36,422 nucleotides of DNA from positions 1-36,422 of the IMG/VR virus record IMGVR_UViG_3300030419_001946; one strand, given 5' to 3'. How positions within the stretch are numbered: position 1 is the stretch's first letter; the number at the start of each line of letters is the position of its first letter. Source of the stretch: a virus. Shown here one piece after another: positions 26,116-33,040 of this stretch. The translations under genes and the position numbers were made by a program. Under the pieces are notes generated by a model. The model saw nothing but the letters and a program-made list of their open reading frames with translations. It made no database searches and was not told where the DNA came from.

Positions 26116-26352
26116 GTGCCTCGACGTATTCAACGGATTCCGGGTGAAATCACTCGCGCTGTTTCAGATGTTGTAAAAAACAAGCGTGTCACAAAAGCAG
26201 AATATGCTCAACGTCTCTCGATTTGTGACACTTGCCCACTACTTATGAAAAGAAGTGGGCTATGTCGTTCATGTGGTTGTGTGATGCGTGTTAAAGCAGC
26301 ACTCCCAAGTATGGAGTGCCCAATGGGAAAATGGTCAACGAGTGAGTCGTGA
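26116..26352 (+). CDS. 78-aa cysteine-rich zinc protein (only plus-strand gene)
   Basis: The frame starts at GTG (MPRRIQRIPGEITRAVSD) and contains a cysteine cluster ICDTCPLLMKRSGLCRSCGC, then ECPMGKW. This C-x2-C...C-x2-C-x-C...C-P-x-G-K-W layout recurs, from memory, in short phage proteins of unknown function, and suggests one structural zinc. It is oriented against the whole operon and its end overlaps the 3' end of the convergent membrane-protein gene by 18 bases. An early-expressed regulator or a transferred cargo gene are options. Confidence 0.8.
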   Translation: MPRRIQRIPGEITRAVSDVVKNKRVTKAEYAQRLSICDTCPLLMKRSGLCRSCGCVMRVKAALPSMECPMGKWSTSES

Positions 26353-26601
26353 ATAAATGGTGCCGAGCATCATGGATGCACTAAAGATTCCAATCAACGC
26401 AAGGCTCACATCTGTGGAAGAAAGCGTCTGACCCTTAAAGAGCAACAGAGCAAAAAATGTGACAATGATGCTGATGAACTGCACCATAATCATGTCAGTA
26501 ATAACTGACCTTGTTGGGGCAAATACATCAATACTGGAAGTCGTTATACCCCGCATTGGGATTTCAATAGCGTCTCTTGGTGTAGGTATCATGTCAATCA
26601 C
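26335..26601 (-). CDS. 88-aa membrane protein with two transmembrane helices
   Basis: Two hydrophobic segments are visible: about residues 37-57 (MIMVQFISIIVTFFALLLF) and 65-83 (VSLALIGIFSASMMLGTIY), separated by a short polar loop. The N-terminal 35 residues are soluble. ATGA overlap with the upstream 214-aa gene. A holin-like or small membrane scaffold role is conceivable: two helices and a polar N-terminus fit, but so would a virion membrane component. It lies in the membrane/GTPase module. Confidence 0.7.
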   Translation of the reverse strand: MIDMIPTPRDAIEIPMRGITTSSIDVFAPTRSVITDMIMVQFISIIVTFFALLLFKGQTLSSTDVSLALIGIFSASMMLGTIYSRLTR

Positions 26602-27242
26602 TGTTTTGGTAGACCCATGAAGGAGCGAGCGACACTTCCAATGCCACCTCCAACCTTCTCCATCATTCCTTCATTTGCAAGTGCTGCTTGAAGTGCACCA
26701 CCCATCATGGATTGTTGGGATACGGCAATAATTTGTTGGCGTTGCATCTCAGCCTGTTGCACCGTTTGTGTGCTGTTCGCAACCATTTGGTTGATGAGAA
26801 TACCCACATTTTCTGCACTTAATGTCTTGAGGTTTTCAGGTAGGCTGGAAGTGTCTAACTTCATACCACCTTCATCTTCATCAATTGCAAAAGTTGCATC
26901 CTTGAGAATTGTAAGAAGTGAAAGAGTTGTAGTCGCTGCTACAATTTCGACTAAAGTTCCAAGACCGCCATCTTTAATGAAGCGATGGAGTGGATTTTGT
27001 GAGATAAGAAGAGCATTGAGAATCTCCATTTCACTCGGAGGTGCGACGGGTTGTTGCATGAACTGTTGCTGTTGTGGAGTAACTCCCATACCACCCATCA
27101 TACCCTGCATCATAGGATTTTGTTGCATTTGTTGAACGGGTTGTTGTGTAAAACCGAATGACTGCTGAGCAGCAACTGGAGCGCCTGTTGCAGATAGATT
27201 GAGTGAACCGGGTTGTGCTGGTTGTGTGCCGAAGTTGAACAT
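26598..27242 (-). CDS. 214-aa Gln/Met/Pro-rich protein with a central hydrophobic segment
   Basis: Residues 1-75 are low complexity (Gln, Met, Pro, Gly, for example QQPVQQMQQNPMMQGMMGGM). A hydrophobic stretch near residues 100-122 (TLVEIVAATTTLSLLTILKD) could be an amphipathic or membrane helix. The C-terminal part is helical and ends in a Gly-rich tail (GGGIGSVARSFMGLPKQ). It abuts the upstream 306-aa gene and overlaps the membrane-protein gene. No known family. Confidence 0.7.
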   Translation of the reverse strand: MFNFGTQPAQPGSLNLSATGAPVAAQQSFGFTQQPVQQMQQNPMMQGMMGGMGVTPQQQQFMQQPVAPPSEMEILNALLISQNPLHRFIKDGGLGTLVEIVAATTTLSLLTILKDATFAIDEDEGGMKLDTSSLPENLKTLSAENVGILINQMVANSTQTVQQAEMQRQQIIAVSQQSMMGGALQAALANEGMMEKVGGGIGSVARSFMGLPKQ

Positions 27243-28163
27243 CTACTCACCCCCAAGACCCTGCGTCGAATCAATGTTCTGTTGAGCAACTAAATCTTGA
27301 AACGCTTGAGTAGGGGTATTCAAAGCCTCAAGTTCTGCTTGGAAAATACGCAGGTCAAAGACAATCATTGTGACATCATTTACCTCAGTAACTGGGTTCT
27401 TGTAATGAAGGATGCTAATGCCTTTGGTTTTACCAGCATCTCGCTCAAGTTCTGCGAAGAATGGCTCATATTTCTGAAGCATTGCGGGTTGCGGGTCTTT
27501 CTTTTTCACAGATGCTACAGGGACTGACACGATTGAAACGCCACGCTTCACCTTATCACGAAGACGACTTGGATTCATTTCCCTCTCTTTCTCTTCCTCT
27601 GCTTCCCATTTCTTTAACAAATGATAGAGGTGAAGGTGCTCAGGGCAATACGTGCCTCGCATCTTACGACCGCTTGTTACTTTGTCACGAGCGATAAACG
27701 CTTCAGGCTCGCCAGTAACAGGATTCTGCCAATACATTTCCCACAAACTACGACCTGTATCTTCATCACAAATACGCATGTAGAGATTGTCATGCTTGAT
27801 GAGTTCTGCTACGTCACACCCGTCAACAACACAAACACCAGTGTCTTTGTCGTAACGATACTTGTTTCCAAACCAACGTAGAGGAGAAAACCGACTTCTC
27901 TTTGCTGGTTGAAGAAGTTTGTAAGCCTGTTTGATGTCCCTCCGGCGTGCTTTCCGAGGGTCGGGGTGTGTGCTCGGATAGAAATTGACCTTCGGGACTT
28001 CGATATTTCGCACTTCAGCCGCTGCTTGCATGGCTTGTTGTGCATTGACCATTTCTGTAAGAGCGGCCTGAGTAAGTTGCTCATTACCTTGGGCAGCAAG
28101 CATAGACAAGTGAGCATCATTGACACTTGCCAAAGACACTTGTTCATTCTGTCGCATCATCAT
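27243..28163 (-). CDS. 306-aa protein with Cys/His zinc motif
   Basis: Start at ATG (28163) is favoured over GTG (28172, which overlaps the AbrB gene by GTGA) because AAGGAG lies eight bases ahead of the ATG. The N-terminus is polar and helical. In the middle (about residues 113-185) are CVVDGC and, later, YCPEHLHLYHLLKKW, four plausible zinc ligands around a 60-residue loop. The C-terminal third (AGKTKGISILHYKNPVTEVN onward) looks globular. In the same gene module as the GTPase and AbrB genes. No family recognised. Confidence 0.75.
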   Translation of the reverse strand: MMMRQNEQVSLASVNDAHLSMLAAQGNEQLTQAALTEMVNAQQAMQAAAEVRNIEVPKVNFYPSTHPDPRKARRRDIKQAYKLLQPAKRSRFSPLRWFGNKYRYDKDTGVCVVDGCDVAELIKHDNLYMRICDEDTGRSLWEMYWQNPVTGEPEAFIARDKVTSGRKMRGTYCPEHLHLYHLLKKWEAEEEKEREMNPSRLRDKVKRGVSIVSVPVASVKKKDPQPAMLQKYEPFFAELERDAGKTKGISILHYKNPVTEVNDVTMIVFDLRIFQAELEALNTPTQAFQDLVAQQNIDSTQGLGGE

Positions 28164-28168
28164 GTAAA

Positions 28169-28339
28169 TCACTCCTTATTGGGTGTTACAACAAGCCGCA
28201 TTTCACCATCTTCAACCTGAAGTGCCCAAACGACTTCGTCACCGGGTGTAAGTGAAAAATGTTCTACAACCCATTGTGGAACTGTGGTTCTAAGGCTACG
28301 ACTTGTGCCACCTGTAGATACGAGACGCGTCCTGACCAT
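28169..28339 (-). CDS. 56-aa AbrB/SpoVT-like DNA-binding protein
   Basis: This short frame is supported by a strong ribosome site (GGAG five bases before ATG). The protein shows the swapped-hairpin AbrB pattern: MVRTRLVSTGGTSRSLRTTV, then PQWVVEHFSLTPGDEVVWAL. The second stretch corresponds to the P-x-x-h...h-x-h-x-x-G-D-x-h core of AbrB/SpoVT proteins, which dimerise and bind DNA. It lies between the GTPase gene and the 306-aa gene, with its stop overlapping a possible GTG of the latter. Likely a transcriptional regulator, abundant in archaea and bacteria alike. Confidence 0.75.
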   Translation of the reverse strand: MVRTRLVSTGGTSRSLRTTVPQWVVEHFSLTPGDEVVWALQVEDGEMRLVVTPNKE

Positions 28340-28374
28340 GCTTTCTCCACTCTCCTGTTTTTATTAAAGGTCAC

Positions 28375-29088
28375 TCAAAGGGTCAATAAGTCCAACATCG
28401 TCTTTTCTACGTTCCAACCGATACGTGTAGCCATGAATGACCGTTTTGTCGGTATGCCTGCTTTTTGTAGACGAATCAAGTCATCACGAAAAGGGTCGAA
28501 TATCTTATGTTCACCAATTCTACCATCTCGCCACAACTTAGACGCTGTATCATCAAAAAAACGGTCAGCCTTGTTTGCAACAAGCATGATGATACGAGGA
28601 TGGTAACGACGACCTTTCAATCGTGACCAAATAGAGCGGTAACGATAATCGCGAGCAATAACTCTGTCAACAAGAAAGCGAAATCCAGCAATTTGCTCTC
28701 CAGCGTCTTCACCTTTGAATGCACGGTCATCGAACATATATACTACAGCCTCGACACCACGTGTTACCATATCTTCTACCCAAAGATTCCAAAATCGCGT
28801 ATCACCACCAACGTCAGAAGAAAACACAAGACGGCGCTCATTATTCCACGAAAGTCGTTTTCGTGTGGGCTTAGGCATTCTATAATTGCCTAATTTCAAG
28901 ATTCGGTTGTGCACCGTCCGCTCTTCTATTTCTTCCATTTCACCCGGCGTAGTCATGTATCGGTCAAGTGTTGTTTTACCAACCATTGGAGTGCCATAGA
29001 TACCTACTTTTCGTGGACGATAAGTATGGTAAAGCATCTGTCCCCACATGGCCGCGCCAACCAGCGCGGTTCCAGTTGGGTCAGGCAT
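28375..29088 (-). CDS. Small Ras/Arf-like GTPase
   Basis: The 237-aa protein has the GTPase motifs in order: G1 YGTPMVGKTTL (residues 31-41), a G2-candidate Thr-rich stretch (about 59-75), G3 DVGG (92-95) and G4 NKAD (172-175, after a hydrophobic MLVA strand). A G5-like SFMATR follows near residue 218. The first 25 residues are weakly hydrophobic (ALVGAAMWGQMLYHTY) and may anchor it to a membrane. The NKxD motif marks GTP specificity. This is unusual in a tailed-virus genome. Flanked by one-helix and two-helix membrane proteins, so membrane-linked signalling or trafficking is inferred. Confidence 0.85.
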   Translation of the reverse strand: MPDPTGTALVGAAMWGQMLYHTYRPRKVGIYGTPMVGKTTLDRYMTTPGEMEEIEERTVHNRILKLGNYRMPKPTRKRLSWNNERRLVFSSDVGGDTRFWNLWVEDMVTRGVEAVVYMFDDRAFKGEDAGEQIAGFRFLVDRVIARDYRYRSIWSRLKGRRYHPRIIMLVANKADRFFDDTASKLWRDGRIGEHKIFDPFRDDLIRLQKAGIPTKRSFMATRIGWNVEKTMLDLLTL

Positions 29089-29091
29089 GTG

Positions 29092-29355
29092 TCACCACCA
29101 TTTAATCCAATTAGCAAAATCTACAAGTTTAGCAGCAGTCCAATCAGCAGTGTTTTCCCAAAGGCTAAACTCAGGATTATGAAACTCGAAACCACTAACT
29201 ACTAAGGCGGTAATAGCGGATGCAACTATGGTCTTGAGCCAACCCCAAGTTCGCTCATAAGTTGTATCAACCGTGTTCGCAATATGCATTGCACGGAGAG
29301 TTTCCTCTGTAGCGTTGTCAGAGGGAGTTTTGAAGATACGGCCCATGCACTTCAC
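29092..29355 (-). CDS. 87-aa membrane protein, one transmembrane helix
   Basis: A single hydrophobic segment at about residues 41-56 (LKTIVASAITALVVSGF) sits between a charged N-terminus and an aromatic-rich C-terminus ending FANWIKWW. The start may be GTG at 29355, which overlaps the upstream stop by GTGA, or ATG at 29346. The gene ends just before the GTPase gene, whose ribosome site overlaps it. It is probably the membrane partner of that module, but no family is recognised. Confidence 0.7.
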   Translation of the reverse strand: MKCMGRIFKTPSDNATEETLRAMHIANTVDTTYERTWGWLKTIVASAITALVVSGFEFHNPEFSLWENTADWTAAKLVDFANWIKWW

Positions 29356-29972
29356 TCACTCTTCTTGGTATATCGCTTATCGGGCTTACCATCCTTTGTG
29401 AGTGGAACATCGTCTTTGATTCCAAGATTGACAGGAGTTTGAGCCTCAGCCTCGTGAGTTGGAATACGACTCGCATCAAAGCGGTCATTTTGTTTCGCAT
29501 CAAAGGCACCGATGATAGATGGACCTCCACCTTGGACACCCCAACTTGGTGGCATCTTACCGGGGTTGGCTTCCATCCACCGAAGTTCTCGTTCAAGTTG
29601 TGCTTCTTGTAAACGCATTTCCATTTCAGCACGACGATGGTCGAACGATTGCTGCATGTTTCGATACTTCGATGTGCGTTGTCGTTCGATATTCGTCATT
29701 CTTACTCGTTCTCTCATCTGTTGTTCAAAGAACATCTTGAACACATAGTAGGCAAGAACCTGAACGGCCAATGCTCCCATGCCATATGTCAATCCATTCA
29801 CCCAATCAGATGCTCCGCTTCCTCCCGGTAGCCAAACACCCGAACTGAAGATACCGACAGCGATAGCGACAAGGATACTCTGTGCGAGAATCAGTCCCAT
29901 CAGTCGGATTTCTGCGTCGTGTTGTTGATACTCATCCATAGCGACCACTGGAGTGTCCACCGTAGAGGTCAT
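29352..29972 (-). CDS. 206-aa membrane protein with coiled coil
   Basis: Two hydrophobic segments at about residues 24-47 (LMGLILAQSILVAIAVGIFS) and about 60-80 (LTYGMGALAVQVLAYYVFKM) are followed by a long Arg/Glu/Gln-rich coiled coil (about residues 82-135). A polar tail ends it. It is the first gene after the TATA-like element. Topology suggests a membrane anchor that presents a cytoplasmic coiled coil. Together with the downstream one-helix protein, GTPase and AbrB gene it forms a distinct small module. Function unknown. Confidence 0.8.
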   Translation of the reverse strand: MTSTVDTPVVAMDEYQQHDAEIRLMGLILAQSILVAIAVGIFSSGVWLPGGSGASDWVNGLTYGMGALAVQVLAYYVFKMFFEQQMRERVRMTNIERQRTSKYRNMQQSFDHRRAEMEMRLQEAQLERELRWMEANPGKMPPSWGVQGGGPSIIGAFDAKQNDRFDASRIPTHEAEAQTPVNLGIKDDVPLTKDGKPDKRYTKKSE

Positions 29973-30066
29973 GATAAAGGTAGCGAGGGATGTTTCTAAT
30001 GTTTCTAATGTCTAATCTTACTTTTTATACATAGTTAATTACAAAAGAGTAGATTGAACATAAGAA
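29973..30066 (-). promoter_or_regulatory. TATA-like promoter region before the membrane/GTPase module
   Basis: This 94-base non-coding gap on the minus strand contains CTATGTATAAAAAGTAAG; the TATAAAAAG core (30021-30029) lies about 53 bases before the ATG of the 206-aa membrane protein. It matches an archaeal-type TATA box in spacing for a start about 25 bases downstream. Two copies of a nine-base plus-strand element (GTTTCTAAT) lie between TATA and gene. It could also be a chance A/T-rich gap. Confidence 0.4.
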
Positions 30067-31686
30067 TCATTGGAATCTTCGAAATCTATTTGCATTTCCA
30101 AATGACTCATGATGCTTTTCTTCTTCGGGCATTTCCTCTTCAGATTGCTCATCAATAGTGCGGCTCAGTGCAGCGACTATTTTCTCATCTTGCTCATCCA
30201 TTGGTCCTGCCAAAAGATTGCGTAGAAGAGCAAGGTCGTCTTTGAGAGATTTAGCAATTGGTCGTAGGGTTCCCTTGTCTTTGAAGTGCCGCCCCCGGTT
30301 CGCGTGTTGACTTTCAAGAGTTAGGCCCCCACCTTCCGTGTGACTGACATCCATGTGGTCATGCGAGCCGTAGATTCCACGACGCCGACGTTCACGGTTC
30401 AGTTCTTCACGGTATTTCACGCGTTCCGGGGATGACTCGTATTTCTTGTCGTATTCACGCTTATGGCGCATGGCTTCAGGCGACTTGCGCTCCTTTACCA
30501 ATACATCACCAACAGACATTGGTTCAGATGCATATTTCATTTGCTCAGATGGAAGCATAGTGTGATAATCTAAATGTGTAGCGGGATAGAATCCCATTTC
30601 ATCAAATGACGGCTGATGTGTATCTATGTCATAACTTCGCATACCGTCCACACCAGTAGGAATCAAAGAGTCAAGTGAGCCTTCGCGACTAAATATCTGA
30701 TGCCCGTGAAACAACCCACTATCTGGTATTTCAAAAGGTGCATCTACTTCCCGCGTTTCCTTTAATCTTCTCTCAATTTCTCTCATTGCTTCTTGGCCTT
30801 CAAGTATCTTAGTTGCAAGTTCTGGTCCGTATATTCTTTCATGTAAATTGTAATATGCCTCTCGCCCTCTTGTGATTTCATCCATATTTTCGGGCGTTTG
30901 AGGTAAATTGGACCAACCCCAATGCTCTTCAGCATTTACTTTTTCTCTTTCTTTATCGGCTAAATCATGAAGATGTTGTATATTTTTATCAGTTAAAATG
31001 TCAAGTGCTTGAGCAAACTTTCTTTGAAGAGCAAAAGTAGGTTCACCCATTTCTTTGAATGGATAATGACCTATTTCTGCTTGCTTTTTTAATTCAGACC
31101 AAGCAAACGCCATAGGATATGATGCCAGTTTTACGTCCGGTTGCTGAAATATGTGACTTCCGGGGATGTCATACCTCCTCGCACAATCTGCGCACATGTG
31201 GTGGTCATAGTTCATTTCGGGGCTGCGATGCACTTTATGTCTATACTCAACTTTCACAACAGGTTGAGAGAGCGTTGAGCAATCAGGAATAGTGCATTGG
31301 TCTGTAGGTAGTGTCTTTAGTCCACCATGGTAGAATACGCTGGACACTTCAGTTGGCCGTTGCATCAATTCATCCACCGGAGCCATGGTCATTTCACGGT
31401 CACCAACTGCTTTACCGAATTGCCCCGTTTCAATATCCGCATCCATAATCGCTCGTGTGCGTTGTTCCCGGTCTAATTCTTTTTGACCGCTGGCTTGTTG
31501 TCCGGCTTGGGCCATTTGCCCAGCAACTTGAGCACCTGTAGCAACTTGGCTACCGACTTTTTTTGCTGCCTCTTCCGTCAGTTCCTTTCCAGCCGTAGCA
31601 GCAGCCGCTTGCGCTCCACGTGTAGCAAGCGCTCTTCCAGCAACTCCTATAACAGCACCGGCTGCTGCACCAAGAGGACCGGGCAT
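30067..31686 (-). CDS. 539-aa tagged protein with zinc motif and HNH-like basic domain
   Basis: The N-terminal 70 residues are Ala/Gly-rich and helical. A CTIPDC...CADC zinc cluster spans about residues 131-168. The recurrent tag follows (SYPMAFAWSELKK, Trp about 196). A second tag type (SEPMSVGDVLVKERK, about residue 395) directly precedes a basic domain (YREELNRERRRRGIYGSHDH, then MDVSHTEGGGLTL and ANRGRH). From memory this resembles an HNH-like module common in marine phages. Joined to the 269-aa gene eight bases upstream. Likely internal virion protein with nucleic-acid contact, inferred. Confidence 0.8.
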   Translation of the reverse strand: MPGPLGAAAGAVIGVAGRALATRGAQAAAATAGKELTEEAAKKVGSQVATGAQVAGQMAQAGQQASGQKELDREQRTRAIMDADIETGQFGKAVGDREMTMAPVDELMQRPTEVSSVFYHGGLKTLPTDQCTIPDCSTLSQPVVKVEYRHKVHRSPEMNYDHHMCADCARRYDIPGSHIFQQPDVKLASYPMAFAWSELKKQAEIGHYPFKEMGEPTFALQRKFAQALDILTDKNIQHLHDLADKEREKVNAEEHWGWSNLPQTPENMDEITRGREAYYNLHERIYGPELATKILEGQEAMREIERRLKETREVDAPFEIPDSGLFHGHQIFSREGSLDSLIPTGVDGMRSYDIDTHQPSFDEMGFYPATHLDYHTMLPSEQMKYASEPMSVGDVLVKERKSPEAMRHKREYDKKYESSPERVKYREELNRERRRRGIYGSHDHMDVSHTEGGGLTLESQHANRGRHFKDKGTLRPIAKSLKDDLALLRNLLAGPMDEQDEKIVAALSRTIDEQSEEEMPEEEKHHESFGNANRFRRFQ

Positions 31687-31694
31687 TTAGACAC

Positions 31695-32504
31695 CTACAT
31701 GGACTTGAGAACAGCCCATGCAGCGTCAATGGCACTCATTGGCTCACTGAGTTGGATTCTATCACGTGAACTGTCAGGAACTTCTGCCATTGGTTGTCTG
31801 TTACGAATCATCTGACGAATCATTGCCGCGCCTTGAGGTGTTTTTGATTGACGCATCAGGTCTTGGAATGGGAGAACACCCATTGCTTCTTGAGTCATAC
31901 CAGCCGCTTGCATTTCTTGCATGAGGCGATTACGGTCACGCTCAGCAGCATCTTGTTGCTCCATCGCGCGTCCTTGTTGCATTATTCTTTGCTCAGGACT
32001 TACTGGGCGACGCCTTGCGTCTGCTACATATGGAGATGCGCGTCCGGCGCGACCGTAAATTGACGGGTCATACTTACGAAGGAACTCCATGGATGCACGA
32101 ACCCTATCTTCCTCCTCCTCCTCCCATGGATACCCAGTTGATGGCTTAGTTGTGCTATAACCTTGGTCAGTGCTGGACCATTCAGGCGCAGGAGGAAATG
32201 CCTCATCATCAGTTTCATCCATTTCATCCATTTCACCTATACTCTCAGGGGATGCTGAGGAAAGGTCAAGTGAACCAAATCCATGCGGTAAAGGAGCGTT
32301 AGCCGTCATATTTGCTAACCCTCCTGCTCTCATTAGATACTCATATACTTCCTGTGCTTTCTGTCGTTGCGCAGGGTCAGGATGTTTTGTGTTTTCAAGA
32401 ACAAACCGCATCATCTCTTCTACTCTGTCTCTTCTCTGAGGACGACGGTCAGGGAAGTTTTTCAAAATAGTCCAAGCAAAATGCATCGCGTTCATTCTAA
32501 TCAC
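31695..32504 (-). CDS. 269-aa protein with tags at both termini
   Basis: Tag 1 is at the N-terminus (NAMHFAWTILKNF, Trp about 11) and tag 2 is the extreme C-terminus (LSEPMSAIDAAWAVLKSM). Between are a charged helical stretch, an acidic Pro/Glu/Asp-rich region and a Gln/Met-rich region. Having the same peptide at each end with unrelated sequence between makes it an obvious candidate for a bridging or cross-linking protein. It overlaps the previous gene by ATGA. Function unknown. Confidence 0.8.
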   Translation of the reverse strand: MIRMNAMHFAWTILKNFPDRRPQRRDRVEEMMRFVLENTKHPDPAQRQKAQEVYEYLMRAGGLANMTANAPLPHGFGSLDLSSASPESIGEMDEMDETDDEAFPPAPEWSSTDQGYSTTKPSTGYPWEEEEEDRVRASMEFLRKYDPSIYGRAGRASPYVADARRRPVSPEQRIMQQGRAMEQQDAAERDRNRLMQEMQAAGMTQEAMGVLPFQDLMRQSKTPQGAAMIRQMIRNRQPMAEVPDSSRDRIQLSEPMSAIDAAWAVLKSM

Positions 32505-33040
32505 CTAAAACTCTCATACGGGTCGTATCCTGCTGCCTGTATTCTACGGAATAGTTCTGCTTGAAGTTCAGCAGTGCTAAATTGACTTAAATCAGCAGGT
32601 GGTGCCTGAAATTGCCGTGGAGGAGTATTCGCACCTTCTGCTGCCGTCATTGGTGCGTGAGACATCATTGACATTTCAGGAGCACCAGCAGGAAGGTCAG
32701 GCATTACCATTGTGCTATGTGGGTCATGAGGCATCATACTTCCGGGGAAGTTAATCGAGCCGGGTTCCATACCGAATCTCGATGCGAGAAAGTCCATAAC
32801 TTCTGGATTGTCACCATGTTCCATTAGGAATTGCTTGAGTGCACCTTGGTCCATTTCTCCACCCATCTCATTGAGAGCGCGAGCCATCTGATTTGACAAC
32901 TTCTTCGGACCTGCTGGTCCAAACGAACGGTCACCAATAGAGCCGCTAATAGGCGAACCCCTTGGAAGAGGTGGTGCTTTCAACACAGACCAAGCGTAGT
33001 CAATCGCGGACATCTGCTTCTTCCCATGCTGGTGCATCAT
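32501..33040 (-). CDS. 179-aa tagged protein downstream of HMG-CoA-lyase-like gene
   Basis: The chosen ATG (33040) overlaps the stop of the lyase-like gene by ATGA; ATG at 33013 (start of MSAIDYAW) is an alternative. The N-terminal region carries the recurrent tag (MSAIDYAWSVLKAPPLPRGS, Trp about 17 from the first ATG). The rest is Met/Pro/Gly-rich with DPHSTMVMPDLPAGAP. A longer in-frame extension to 33130 would overlap the lyase-like gene by about 94 bases and is not adopted. The gene ends by overlapping the 269-aa gene. Unknown function. Confidence 0.75.
   Translation of the reverse strand: MMHQHGKKQMSAIDYAWSVLKAPPLPRGSPISGSIGDRSFGPAGPKKLSNQMARALNEMGGEMDQGALKQFLMEHGDNPEVMDFLASRFGMEPGSINFPGSMMPHDPHSTMVMPDLPAGAPEMSMMSHAPMTAAEGANTPPRQFQAPPADLSQFSTAELQAELFRRIQAAGYDPYESFR

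Noticed and set aside
28340-28374. Terminator after the GTPase gene (T-rich stretch)
   Set aside because: On the coding strand this is an A-run and part of the leader for the AbrB gene, with no stem upstream.
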